A DNA stretch of 64,000 nt from Lingula anatina. Lineage: Eukaryota > Brachiopoda > Lingulata > Lingulida > Lingulidae. A program made the translations under genes and the position numbers. Numbering within the stretch: the stretch's first letter is position 1; each line of letters begins with the position of its first letter. The notes beneath the pieces were generated by a model. The model worked only from the letters and a program-made list of their open reading frames with translations, searched no databases and was not told where the DNA came from. Below are positions 1 through 13,700 of the stretch, piece after piece. Location: positions 458,191-522,190 of the forward strand of contig NW_019774003.1 of NCBI RefSeq assembly GCF_001039355.2, in the 5' to 3' direction.

Positions 1-669
1 TCATCATTATAATATCTTCATAATAACAGATATAATGGAGAAACTTCATATATATCTCAGTACAAAATTAAAGGGATAATAACTCTTCGTATGATATCTT
101 TATTTCACAATAAAAACATTGTGAACAACTCATAGAAATATAATGTATTCTGTTTTACCACAAAAACAGCAGTTATAGCTATTATTCTGATATCTGAGCT
201 TGTCTTCAGATCACGTGACTTCCATTGATGGCTGTACTCTGTTATAATCTCTCAAGAGATTTTAACAAAAAACCAAACTTTTTAGAAAAAAACCAGGGAC
301 TAACTTTGAATGCAAAAATGGATTCATTAACCACTGGTAAGCATGGGAAAACTGTTGTTTACTCCAGGAAAATTCATTTTCTGGCCAAAACAAAGAGTTA
401 TTATCCCTTTAATCAGGAATGTACCAATTTTCCAAGGTAAAATGTTTCCTCCTCACCTGCAAATCTCCCTGTAGGTATTCTGTCCAGCAGTGGTTTACTC
501 TTGACTGGGTCATCCCCCCAAACTCTCTGCCCCATTGGAGTTAAGATAACAGTGGGATTGACTGAGTTCACACGGATCTGGGGAATATATGCATCACAGA
601 TTATTGGTTTAGTAGGAGAAGAAATATAAATGTATCATTTAATGAGTGCTTCTGGAGCACACGCACATG

Positions 670-696
670 CACACACACACACACACACACACACAC
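670..696. repeat. (CA)n microsatellite
   Basis: An uninterrupted run of CA dinucleotides. The local reading frames it creates (His/Thr repeats) are artefacts of the repeat. Confidence 0.95.
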
Positions 697-1593
697 TTAC
701 ACAGAAAGAGAGAGATGTTTACAGCACAAGTACATGCAAACATAAATAAAACATATGCATTCACTCACACAGGTAAATTAACTCACACACATACTTGTTA
801 TATTTGGCATACACTACCAAATATACTATAGTCAAACAATAACACTAGCTTATGCACTGCATCAGTACACACTAAATTAAAACAGTTAGTATTTTCAACT
901 TAATCAAATTCTAAGACAAAGTTTATGTCAATTACTTCTGAATTAAAGCTGTTCTGTGCAACAATACTGTATCAAATTTCCACAACTGGAGTTAAAAAAT
1001 CACATAAAACAATTTTAATGTAATTACAAACATTAGTTGCAAGAGGTAAAAGGCCTGAAATTATCAGAAAATTGACACAGCATGCACTACAAGCACATTG
1101 CACAGAAACATTTCTCCTGCCATCCAAAAATCTAATGAATTCTAAGACTTGGCCTTCTGAAAATCTAACATGGCCATTTTTATGACACCGAGTAAAAATC
1201 AATAAAAACAAACAAATAGACACTGCTAGTCAATAAGTATCTGTGAGGCCAATAAAATGGCTTGTCTTCATAGGAAATATCAGAATCAATAGAAAAGTCC
1301 CCAAGTACAGCATTTTTATGTAGGTCTTTGGCCTCCAAATGAAAGCCACTAGTGAGGGTTTATATTTATGTATGAGGACATAATGTTTTTGGGTGCTTTT
1401 AAGGTGATTTCAGTGAAACTGCACAGCAGCAAATATGACTTGTACAAGTTTTTAACTGGTACCCTGCAGACCTAGGCTACTTCTTAACCTTATAAAATTA
1501 TATAAACAAAAGAACCCCAAACATCATTATTCTTCCCCAGTGACTGCATGAAAGAATGATGGTCTCTCCATCAGGTGTGCCAGACAACAGATA

Positions 1594-1752
1594 TAGATAT
1601 TGTCCGGGCCGTAGCAATAGTCCGAAGGTTCATTGGCCCGAATGTTCAGACCAATGAACTCTTGATTTAAAAAATGATGAAAATTTTACCATTTTCGGAC
1701 CAATAAACCTTCTGACCAGTAAACCTTTGTATCGAGACAAGATATTGTCTAC
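1594..1752. repeat. weak fold-back repeat, possible decayed MITE
   Basis: The segment near 1620-1638 (GTCCGAAGGTTCATTGGCC) is matched with a few mismatches by the reverse complement of about 1697-1717. The sequence AGATATTGTC also occurs near both ends of the interval. This looks like a degenerate inverted-repeat element, but no clean ends or target duplication are visible. Confidence 0.35.
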
Positions 1753-2419
1753 TAATCTCTATCAATAGACTACATGTAAGTATGCATGTGGCAGCATGGA
1801 ATGGCACATACTTATTCTAAGAATACACACTAGTATTCCATTTACGTATTCTAAGGATGTAGACTATTAGTATTCTACTTATTCTAAGGACATAGGCTAC
1901 TACAGGTACTACTTTGGCTTAATATGTAATCTATTAAAAAATAAACTAAGAGAAAAAAAAACATGCTTAGGCTACTGATTACCATTCATTTCTTACAAAT
2001 ACCAGATAGCTGTTTTTTTATAATAATTTACAATGAAGAAAAATAGCATGACCTTTGTTGAATAATCAGTGCATTTCTTATTACATAATCATCCAACACA
2101 ACATCAGCCACAGCCATATTCACACCATATTCATTATCCAATTTTCCTATATATATTCAAAATATTATTTTTGAATGAAAAGACATGAAATGTCTCTAAA
2201 TAATAAAAGGTACAGTGTACTGCTCCAGCAGCTACAGTATAAATCAACATCATTTAGTTAATTGGCATTGTTACCATGGTAACTACCGAGTGACTGAGTA
2301 TCAAATTTAAATATTGTGAACAGGTTTATAAAGGTGGCAAAATGACAGATTCTGAGAAGAAAGTGTTTTTTTATGAAACAACTTGGAGCACATCCAGAAC
2401 AAGTTGATCTGCAGACTAA

Positions 2420-2719
2420 GGCCGCATTCACATCGAGTTGAGCCATGGCTCTACAAAGCCACGACCTAAATATGGCGGACGTACATGAAAGGAAAACCGT
2501 CTAATCTTTAAATAGTGTCTCCTCCTCTCACACGCCTCCCCATGCGTCGTCCCTGCGGGGGTACAGTCATTAAATCGGCACCATTGGGACGACACATGGG
2601 GATGCGTGTGAGAGGCAGAGAAACTATTAAAAGATTAGGCGGTTTTCCTTTCATGTGAGTTCGCCATATGAAGGTCGTGGCTTTATAGAGCCATGGCTCA
2701 ACTCGATGTGAATACGGCC
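2420..2719. mobile_element. 300-bp palindromic MITE with TAA target duplication
   Basis: The two halves are reverse complements over roughly 130 bp each. The left end starts GGCCGCATTCACATCGAG and the right end, reverse complemented, starts GGCCGTATTCACATCGAG. Identity continues inward through the GAGCCATGGCTC block, the GAAAGGAAAACCG block and a CTCTCACACGC block, leaving a short unpaired centre around 2553-2588. TAA flanks the element on both sides (2417-2419 and 2720-2722), as expected for a 3-bp TWA target duplication of the PIF/Harbinger type. There is no coding capacity, so it is a non-autonomous element. Superfamily assignment is inference from the target duplication. Confidence 0.85.
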
Positions 2720-5334
2720 TAACAGATCTGCGGATCATATATGGTTGACCCACTTAAAAGCAATGCCAATTAATCTCCTGATGGTCTCCCCACCTCCACA
2801 TGTGCCGTCTCAGGGGCCTAACAATTAAACCTCGGAACCAAGATTTAATATCCTGTAGCATAACGCAGATTTAATCTTTATATAATCCATTTAATCTTTT
2901 CATGTAATTTATTTATGCATAATGGCACAAAAATGAATAAAGCTTCTTTCTATAAGCCTTAACCTGAAATAAGTTACTTCTAGCATGACCTCAGCAAAGC
3001 ATTTCTAAGAGCTCAGTAACTATATCTAATCTTGTGCAGCAAACTAAACAGATGAGCCATTACTCTGAATCAAGATAAGGAACCATTCATAATTCAATTT
3101 TTTAAAACTGCACCGCTGCTACCATGGAATAATGGAAACTATGGAGCTTGTGTAGAGGTGTATTGATCAGGACATTCAGTCTTAGTTTCTTCAAGGCAAA
3201 TATCAGCTACAAATCACGAAAGCCCCCAGGACAGGCAGATCTCAGGGACTGGGCAGATCTCTGGTCACAGGAGAAATGAAAAACAAAATTTGGTCTAATC
3301 TTTAAAGATCAAAACTGAAGTCTATTTTTCATTAAGGAAGAATCTGTAGACTAGTAAGTAGTCCAATTAAATATTACAATTAAAAAATTATAGGGCTGTT
3401 TAATGAAAAAAGGAAATAATTCAAATTTCCTCCAATAGTAATTATTATTCTTAAGTGGTATGCTATATAAATTTATCCCAAACTGAAGTAGACCGGAATT
3501 CTTTGGGCTTAAATCAAAGACCAATTTTCAATATTGCTTTCTTTAGTAGAACTAAAATATGGGACAGGCAGCTCCATGTTCACACCGTGGAGGTTCCCCA
3601 GCAGGAACTACCTAGCACCCCCTAACAAACCACTCAAATGGACCCATCCATTGTTCCGCTCTGTCCATGTGGAGTTACGTCTGCTAGAGTAATGTCATGC
3701 TGCTATGGGGCTTACCACACAGAACCAGTGTAGTCTTTGAAAAAGACAGTGACTAGTTAGCCTGCACTCAGTTAGTCCAATGCAGAGGTAAAAAATAACA
3801 TTTCTCCAAAAAAAGACGGAAAAAAACCTTTTATAAGAGCCTACCTGGATATTTGATACAACTTAAGAAAAAAAAACACGAAGCTAGTTGGTCTGTGAAG
3901 GTTTTGATTTTCTCAAAAGGGAGAAAAAACATCTGTCCTCGGCTGCTCCAGTACCTTTCCCATCTCCGCAGCATTTCCTGGTTTTACCAAGTGAAGTGGA
4001 AACCTTCAGTAGGTCAAGAAGGGGAATCCTTTATAGAAATTGCTGTTTAATTCTATGGGATGAATGGATCACAAATCTATCACAGCACAAATGACTCAGA
4101 GCACAGCTAGCAGCAAGCCTGGAATGATCAATGAATTGACATGAGAAAATCCTGGCCGTTTACTACTTCAGTCTGTCATGATGCACTCTTCGGTAACTCA
4201 CCAGTCATAACACCAAACATGCTGCCTTTGATTATTGACATGAAACTTCAAAGCCAGAAAGACAGAATGAGAAAGGAGTAAGATAGAGACAAGGATTAAG
4301 ATACAGGTAGATGACGATTAAGTGCCATCATGTCTTCCTGGTATTTGCATTCTAGAAGATATCCAAACCTTCAGGATTGGAGACGAATTAACATAGCAAT
4401 AACGGTGCATAATGGGGCCTTGGGCAACCTACACAGTACCAAACTTGTGTGTAAATGGCTTAAAATAGGTAAGGCGATAGCAAATTAAAAGTAAACATTT
4501 CTGAAATTAAATTGCAAAGATATTTTTTTACTCTTCAATTAAGTTACAAAAATGAAGTTCTTGTTACAAAATTGTGACTGTATGTAGTATACATGACTTC
4601 ATATTTTGAGACAGTTTATTGTGTTACACATGAGTTAAACAAATGGCACATTCAAGTTGATTATATGGGTAAATTTTTGCTGGATTAAAATGTCTTTCTG
4701 AGTGTCATTCAAGCTTGCTGGGCATTTCAATATTGTGCAATAATAAATTCCAATCTTCCTTCACAATAAATGACATAATGGTTAAAAGTAGTGCCTTTGA
4801 GAGCTTGAGAGCTCCCACACAGATGACAGCAGAGAAAGGATTAATGGAAATCTTGTAAGAAAGTGAAAGGCTAAATACATATTTAAAATATAAAAGGGGA
4901 GAAAAAAAGAGAGACATCTCCAATTTCCTTCTTGCAACAGAAAATCAATAATAGTTCAGCATCTGCCTATCATATTTCTTAGCTATTATCAAAACAACTT
5001 GAGGGTTTTGGTCATGATTGGCAGGTTAAAGAAGACTGACCTGTGAAAATGCGAAAAGCCTGGCTTCCTTCCTTCTACATTTACCTTCCCTTTCCTAATA
5101 GCAACTTATTGACTTCTTACCGCTTGTTAGTCCAAATCCTTTCTCCTTGTTTGTCTTCTAATGAAGAGGCATTTACACTTTCTTAAGTCATTGATCTCTT
5201 AAATGAGCCAAATATTTAACATAAAATATCTAGAATTTGCTGACCAAAAAAAAGTGAGTGATTTAGGCTACCATTGTGATTTTGATAAGTGCAAACACAG
5301 GATTTTGAAATGATGAGGGCAGAACTGATGCATT

Positions 5335-5336
<2 letters not shown>

Positions 5337-5381
<45 letters not shown>

Positions 5382-5416
5382 TACACACACACACATACAC
5401 ACACACACACACACAT
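5337..5416. repeat. compound (TC)n-(CA)n microsatellite
   Basis: About 40 bp of TC repeats run directly into interrupted CA repeats (ATACACAC and similar) up to about 5415. Apparent minus-strand frames rich in Arg-Glu and Cys-Val are artefacts. Confidence 0.95.
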
Positions 5417-5648
5417 GCACCTTTAAACACCTTACATGCGAGCACAAAAAGAAAATAAATGCAGTAATGATTAAAAAAACTGCACGGTCAGTTACTGCTT
5501 CATTGAACATGGTCCATAAGACAATATTTGATAAGTGAGCTGAACACTGCTAATGCTACAATTCAATTATTGCCAAGTAATGATAATGGGAATGGGGGAA
5601 ATTGAAAGATTGCAACATTATGCTTTTCTCTCTAACAGCTCTCTACAG

Positions 5649-5649
<1 letters not shown>

Positions 5650-5718
<69 letters not shown>
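5650..5718. repeat. (AT)n microsatellite
   Basis: A run of about 69 bp of perfect AT dinucleotides with cruciform potential. Frames with Tyr-Ile repeats across it are artefacts. Confidence 0.95.
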
Positions 5719-5720
<2 letters not shown>

Positions 5721-8700
5721 AGAGGCCTGTTTCAAAAGGATTCAAAACATCAAAATTGTAACCATTTTATTTGCACATATTGCATGAAGTAAGGCAACAA
5801 AAACAATAATTAAAAATAAAGTCCACTGTCTTTTAAGCTAAACAACATGACCCATGATTTCCAATGTTGGCCATTTTTCATGAGGCCATGGCGGCAAATC
5901 AACATCCATTATGCAGGCTTCAAAACAAAGGAGATCACAGTCTCCAGAAGATCGACTACAAATTACATCATTCCAAAACAGCAAATAATGAAATCACAAA
6001 TTCGGAAGAATTATTGCCTTTTCACGCCGACCATGTTTCAGTGGGTAGACTAATGGACCGTGGGCTAAATATTGGAATCTGTTTACAAAGTAAACCAATG
6101 TACTGACTCTCTAAGCCCCCGTGGTCATTCCGCCTGGCCAGTTGACCACAGGCATTTCGGAGTGGACTAAGCACTGGACAATGCAGATCTATTACCTGAT
6201 AAATATTATTTCAGAAATGGGTGAGTTATGAAAATTCACCCAATCTTTGATCTTATGCCCACGGGGGACGCAGGTACCCCAAGCCACCTGGATTGAGTTC
6301 TCAACAAAAAAGTTTCTTGAAACTTTTAGCACGAAAAGACGTAACGAAGCACACCCAAGGGAAATCTGACAAATAAACTACTTACAGCCCTTTTAGACAT
6401 TGTTTGCACAGAGAAAAGAAAAGAGTAAATGTAAAGGAAAAGTGTGACATCTGATCAAGCGCTGAACCGTGCAGAGATTAACAATTAGGGGTACAAACAC
6501 CTGACAATGCACACTGGTGGTCCTTACTTAGACCCCATGTTCTAGGAGGCAGAATTTGGTTACAATTAGAAACAATAAGGATTAAGTGTTCATGTATATA
6601 CTAAAACATCTTAGGCTAGAACACATTTTAAGGATTAGAGTTTACAAGTGCAAAAAAAAAATCACTCAAGTCAATTGAGATTTAGAATATTTTAAAGTAC
6701 AACTTGAGTGAGTATGCACTAAAATATTTATTTAGTGTGAAAATAATCTTAAATATTCAGTGTAAAATTAACTATTCATTTACAAGAATTAAAAGTTGTC
6801 TGCTTGTTTAAGAAATGGCGCCTGCAGCACGTTAGTTTAAGTGATCTAACAATGAAACATTTCTGCTGTATTTTTCTAGTAACAGAGTCATTTTCAGCTG
6901 CACGATAAGAGTTAGAGGCTATGTTGAAGTTTTCATAGTAATTATTTTCAGAGCAAACAAAAGTTTTATCAAAGGCAGGAGTTAGGTGCCTGTCTATTAA
7001 ACCATGTGTGAGTCTAACTATGCACAGTATGACTAACAAAAAAATTAAAACCTTTTAAAACAACAGAAGTTCTCCAAATAAAATATTCAATCAATTCCAA
7101 CAATATGGAAAAATTCTGAAAAAGAAATGAAAAACATATCACAAAAATCACCGATCTCACGTTTCTGAGTAATCTGGCTTGGTTCTGAGGACAAACACTA
7201 AATCAATTTATTGTGAGAAATGTGCTGTTCAAAACATGGTATTTCATTCCAAATATCTCACAAAACTGCTCTACCTTCTGACAGAAATAAGATAAACCTC
7301 CCTCTCTGAATGGTAAACATCAAACCTAATTCTGATACCAAGCCAAATATATGGCTGATATTAGTGGTGTAGCTATAACTTCGTATTAATAGATTGTACC
7401 CTGTTGGTACAATGAAATTTTATTTTGTTGATCTGTGAAGATGCAAATCTTCCTTACTACCCCCAGTACTATTATTTTCATCAAAATTTAAAGCCGAAAT
7501 GAAATGAGAAAAATAATATTGGCACATTAATTTCTTATTCCCTAAACATTACAAATTGAAACAATTTTTTTGCATTATTGTTTTCTTTTTTGTCAAACTG
7601 TATAAAACTCATTATTAATATAATAAGCAAAGATTCTGAGACGGATCTGGTCATTTTTATTTTCATCAAAATGTGTGATCAACCCCAGTCTCTAGCTCTC
7701 TCTCTCTCTGTCTCTAGCACTACACCACAGCTGATCACCTGAAGGGCACTGTAGGTGGACAAATGTTACACCTGTCCCCCTTATGTAAACATTAATCTGC
7801 TGACCATTTGATTGCAGCTAACAGCAATATTTTTCCAGTCATCCATGCATGTTGACACGGTTAAGCAGAACATTCAGAGTTCACAAGTTCCAGAAAAAAG
7901 GCTCTGGTAATATCGTGGCTCAACTATTTTGTATCAATGAGTAAAGAACAACAATAATATCCTGAAGGACACCAATACTAATTTCGTAATGTTATTGACT
8001 CAAGAACAAGGTATTTCAACAGTATGTGAATAAATCTGTACTTGGATATGGTGGACATTGAATACTTGTATTGATTGTAACATAATATCATAAAAGTAGT
8101 TTGTAAGACACTAGACTCAACACAGACTACATCTTGTCAATAATGTATACTGGCATGGATTACATAAACAAAATAAATTACTGTAATACAAATATTTATT
8201 ACTGTAAGACTGATATATGCTATAACAAGAAATAGGGTGTTTACAATGCAATACAAATGTTGAAAATATACTTTGTTTCACCATGAACAAAAATTCAAAT
8301 GTAGCTTAGTAAATTTGACCCTTGAGCAATAAGTTACCATAATATGTAAGTTCTTGGAGAGAGGTGCAGCAGCAAGAAACCAATCACTGTGATTATATAC
8401 ATTTCAAACTGCACTCTCATCTGTATAAGTCGGTGGCAGGTACAAAAATCCATAGGTTATTTCATTCAATTACCAGAGTTAAGTCTCACAAGTATGCTTT
8501 ATGTGTACGTATATCAAAGACATATGCTGGAAAAATGATTATAGACATTGCCTCTATCATAAACAATGTTGGCCTCTAAATAGATTTCATAATTGGATTT
8601 CTCAATGGGCAATAACGGGAAATGACTTCTGAAGTAAAAACCTGATATACTTATTAGACGTAGATGAAGATTCATCATAAATGTCAGCCAAAATGATGGA

Positions 8701-10424
8701 TAGCTTTAAAGATCAAAAATTCTTCTTAGAGTAAACTACATTATTATACGTACCTCATACCTTTCATCCCACTGATTCTGTCCAGTAGACCCCAGAAGTC
8801 TACTCATTCAAATTCAAATTTACTGGTATGAAGTTAGGGGAATTCTATGGACGGGATATCGGCCAAATACATATTTTATTGCAATGTGCCAACTTATAAA
8901 ATCATTACTTTTTGTAAAAATAATGAATGCTACAATATTTTTTCCTATGAAATTTATTTTTGCAATTCAGTATTATTGCTTGACAGCACAATTGCCTTAA
9001 TTCATGCCCTTATAAATAGGTTTCCGAGTCATAAAATACTCTGAAAAAGTAGATATCTAAAAATAAAAATAAAAAAATTTAAAAAAAAAAAATCAAATTC
9101 TGCACTCATACTATTGTTGTCAGGCATGATTTTTCACATATAGAGATTTTTTACAAGTACTTCTGGAAATTCACCTAAAACGTTAAAAGGAGAAATACAA
9201 AAAGCCTTTTGTTAAATACTGGAAACGCACATACAGCGAGAAAACTGTTTTCGTGCACCTACAAGCATTTACATATTACCATTAATACAAACTGACTGTT
9301 GGGGAGATCCTAATTACCCCCAACTTACTTTGTCTAAATGCAAACCTAACTTGATTACACCATAACATGTTCTTTCCATTTCTATAATAATGTGGCCCCA
9401 GCCACTGGAGGCTGGGTTTACTTACTAAATGTTCTCTCAGTGCATTATGTTACAAGGCCAAAGCATACGGTAATCACTTATCAAATTTGAACAAAATACA
9501 CTGATATCATTTTCCGAAAATATGTTTTGATGGTTACACAAGAAAGATGTTGATATGAAAGTTGTGAAAAGAGAGATGTCTACTTGTCAATTATACTTAA
9601 TCTTTATGAAAAACTGAAAATGATAAATCTTGAAAAAGCAAAATATTGTAATGTGAAAGATGTTTGAAAATTTCTAGAAATTACAGTAACGGCGGTTACT
9701 AATAAAATTAGCTAGCTTGCTTCGAGATAAAGATTTAACACTTGTACTAAGATGACCTTTCCTAACTGGATTGCTGAGTCTTTAAACTTAGTTTTACCGG
9801 ATAGTCTCTCAAATTTCAATGGATTGTATAGATCTACACCCAAAGGATGTTTTTGTTTTTCATCAACGACATGAAAACACTTCATTTCCCACTTTGTTCA
9901 AGGAAAAAAATCCCTATTCTGGAATAAGCTGGTTTATTAATCCATTTACTGAAAGGTACATCAAGGCATTTTGTTCATTGCCTGTAATCAAACAGTCTGT
10001 ACATCTGTCCCAAAAGGCCGTAATATTATTTTCAAATAATCAAGTTAGTGTCTGGTATTTTTTTTACAAAGAGGGGTGGATAAGGGATCTGCCAATAAAT
10101 TTATCTATCTATCTACTTATCTATCTCCTTCACTTCTGTTTCAAAATGCCAATCTGCTTTCCTAAGCCAGAGTATAATCACTTGTTTTTACCTGTGCCAA
10201 GCTTTTGAGTAATGTTATCAATGTTGTTCATCTGTCTCAGTCTCTGTCTCTTCATAGCCTACTTCTTCAACAATAACCTGTGTTGTCACAGACCTACATA
10301 AGTCGCATATTGTAACATTATGAAAACATGTCACACGAGTTGATAGAGTTTGAGAAATGTGCCTTATGTTTGTTTGACTACTTGAACAATTGTTGTACAG
10401 CTAATCCCTTTCCAACCAATCTAA

Positions 10425-10637
10425 GACTGCATTCCCATAGATTTAGATCGATCCATCTAGAACGACCCAACTCCCTGGGGGTTCACGCTAAATTGCTTTC
10501 AGCCGAGCGCACGGTAGTTAATAACCCCCTTACAGCTTTTAGTAGGCGGGACAGACGCTTAAGCCGGCTAAGCTGACAGTAATCTAGTGAGACTCCCCAC
10601 AGGGATAGATCAATCTAAAATCTGTGGGAATGGGGTC
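10425..10637. mobile_element. 213-bp MITE, copy A
   Basis: The termini are inverted: the left starts GACTGCATTCCCATAGATT and the right, reverse complemented, starts GACCCCATTCCCACAGATT. TAA lies on both sides (10422-10424 and 10638-10640). A second copy of the whole unit is at 35376-35589, sharing CTGGGGGTTCACGCTAAAT, GTAGGCGGGAC and AGTGAGACTCCCCAC. A dispersed repeat with TIRs and a 3-bp TAA duplication is best read as a non-autonomous DNA transposon, PIF/Harbinger-like by inference. Confidence 0.85.
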
Positions 10638-10715
10638 TAATTAATGAGAGGCTTCATTTGGTGCTATTTTAGTCTTCTTATCATATAACCACCATATATA
10701 TATTTTTCTTTTTAG

Positions 10716-13700
10716 GTCTTTTGAACCTTTGTCTCCTGTTTCTCTTCTTGCACCTGATGGGCAAGTACAGAAGTATTAACCTCCGAGCAGAAAATGTGAG
10801 AGAAGAAACTGACTCAAATTTTATTCTTGCAAAAAGAAACTTTGTTCAACTTCCATCCAACATTCAATTGTCTCGTATGAGCATTCCACGCCATTTTCTC
10901 CTTCCCAGTGCAAATACTCCGACAGATTTGTACAATTTATACAATGAAGTTCCTGAAACCCATAATAGTGACATTGAATGCATACTGACAAAAACCACAC
11001 CCAAATTTCCAATATGTGTCTATGAATCAGATGAGGACAAATTCATCTCCGCAGCACTTCGTTCTGGAGGATTCTGGGAACCTCACATAACAGATGTCTA
11101 TCAAAGAGCATTGGCAGCTGTCCCAGACGCATTTGTAATTGACATTGGTGCTAATATTGGCTATTACACACTCTTGGCCATCAAAATGGGTCACATGGTT
11201 ATTGCAGTAGAGCCATATTGGGAGAGTGTGCGCCGCTTTCACAAGAGTATCCATCTCAACAACTGTACCAGCCAAGTTCTCCTGGCAGTAAATGCAGTCT
11301 CCGATATGCATGAAAATGTGACATTCATTGACAATGTAGACAACCAAGGTGGAGTGAGCGTGCGACAACTGGACGCCATCGACCGTGAGATTTTAAGTAA
11401 GGGTCACCCTCTCCCAACCGCAAGGACCATTTTCATCGATGATATTTTGGACCTAACAGATACCCCTGTTGCAATAATAAAACTAGATATAGGTTGGTAT
11501 ACTTTTAATATTAAGAGTATTAATGTATACATAATTTTAATTTTGAATTGAGGGGGGAGGGGGGAGAGTGGGAAAGATCAGAAAGGGTTTAAGTATTCAG
11601 TACTTCACATTGCATAAGTTGCTATAAATTCCAGTTAGTCTTGAATCATACGTGTATCTGACAAAAATATCTTTGTCCATGCTCACTGAAATACAAAATG
11701 AAAGGTAAAAATACTCGGGTTTTGTTTCAAATATTTTTTATTCATTTTCATTTATTTATTTATTTTTTAAAACAATCCAAAACAATTTACCCAATACAAA
11801 GTTGCCACTAAATACTAACTTGTCACATTGATTTAAGGTATTAGTATTCTTTAAATGATTTTTAGATGATTTGATTTAACCAATAAGCTTGCAGAGAACA
11901 AATTACAAACATAAACATTATTTTTATATATGCATGCAAAATACAATACAGTTTTCAGAGGACAGCACTTAACACTCTTGAAATATAAACTTTTGTACCA
12001 CACTTTCTGTGCTGTCAATCAAAGGAACCCCATATTACAAAAAAAAAAAAAAAAACAGAAATCTGCAGTGAAGAGAAAAAAAATCCAAACCGGACCTTCA
12101 CTGCACTTGAAACAACACCTTCTTGACACTTACATCTGAGAATATTTTCAATGAGATTAACCCCCTGATCTATGCAACCTTTAAGTTGAAAAAAAACATG
12201 CTTCACAGCCCTTAGGTACTCTTCTGCAGAGGTTAATAATATATAGTTATTATTTTCATATGGTTAATCATACAATGTAATAGGGATCAGGCTTGATTCC
12301 ACTGAAGTATCAGATATAAACTAATTATCAAATTATGGCAAAGGGAAAACTTATGTTACCATGCACAGTAGACCTCAATACAGGGGGAAATCCTGGAAAT
12401 TTCAGCAATATTTCTATTATCACCAAGCTATAACTTAATTATCAGAAACTGTCTCAAAAAAGAGCATAATCTTGTCAACAGTTTAATGACAGTGATGAAT
12501 TCAAATGACAGTGATGAATTCAAATGGAAAATGTTAAAATTTCAAAAAAAAAAAAAATAATCTTTACTATACCAAGGCCTTCACTTACAGGGAGTATGAC
12601 TTTATTGCAGTGTGACTTTATGCACTTAATTCACTGATGGATAATTGATGTATTATAATGATAGAATCAAAACATGTCCAGTTTACTTTCTCAGTGTTCC
12701 TAAAATGATGAACAGGTCTACTTTCCTCAAGATAAAAGTGAAAATTAGTTATCTTTAATCATATCAATTTTAGATCAATTTCATCTAATCACTTTCATTT
12801 TCTGAATTGTTTATCTTAAAAATTGGAAACATGACATAGGGTTATAAACAATATATATCGGTATGTCCAAACATTTCAACATTAAGACACCTTGGTTAGT
12901 TCATATATATAAAAATTGGAATGGGAGTGAACACTACCGGTATTTGTAACCTTTCTTATACAGTGTGTAATCAATATTTCCTAGAATTCAGAAGTAACTG
13001 AGAAAACTAGACCTAATTAAAAGTATTGTATCAGGATTAGCAAAACTAAATTCTGTGTATATTTTCAGTGGTCAAGACAACTTTTCAGTTTGTCCTTCAG
13101 ATTTAAACATCAAATGTAACATAAGTAGCCAAACAGAGAAAGTAGTGAGCTGCATCTGGCCATTAGCAGACTCAGATATCTATTAAGATCAAAATTATAT
13201 TGCTACTAATTAGGGCAAGCATTGCCTATAGACCGCTGGTCACTAAAAAAACCATGAAAAAATATATTTCTAATTTTAAGTGGTCCAACTAAAAACAACT
13301 TTAACTGCCAAAGGTATATTTTGTCTCTGGTGAAAAAAAGAAAGAAAAAAGTGCCTGTACCACCCATTAAAAAATTCAATTACATGCTGTTTTCTCATCA
13401 TTAAGTGTGCACTGATATCTACGCTGTGTCAAAAAAATTCACTACATATAGATCTTTTCTGAAAACAACTCATCATACACCCACCCCAAGCTTATTTACT
13501 CAGCCTAACTACCTACTTCCCTTCAATTAACCTAACAGTTGTTCTACACTCACAATAACAGAGCACCAAATTGATGTCCATGTTTCACACAAGGTATCCA
13601 CAGATAGCCGTATTCTAAAACACCACGGTATATTAGCACCTTAGCTGTAACAGCACCTGCCTAGGGGAAGAATTGCCACATTGTTTGGCTTCAAAATTTA

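Larger units (their letters stand above)
1..2416. other. gene-free AT-rich stretch
   Basis: I see no exon with a recognisable protein match here. The open frames present are short, mostly lack ATG starts and have low-complexity translations. It holds a CA microsatellite near 670-696 and a weak fold-back near 1594-1752. It could be intergenic or an intron of a gene starting outside the window. Confidence 0.6.
2723..10424. other. long stretch with no recognised gene
   Basis: Apart from microsatellites and A-rich tracts I see no exon that I can support. An ATG-initiated open frame of 129 codons at 9819-10208 has a biased, repeat-derived translation (an Ile/Leu/Tyr run from ATCT repeats) and no family resemblance. 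The missing 5' exon(s) of the downstream methyltransferase may lie here, but I could not identify them. Confidence 0.55.

Noticed and set aside
5553-5792. Frames with Tyr-Ile repeats, also at 63327-63588
   Set aside because: Products of AT microsatellites.
9819-10208. 129-codon ATG frame
   Set aside because: AT-rich composition, repeat-derived Ile/Leu/Tyr run, no splice context and no family resemblance.
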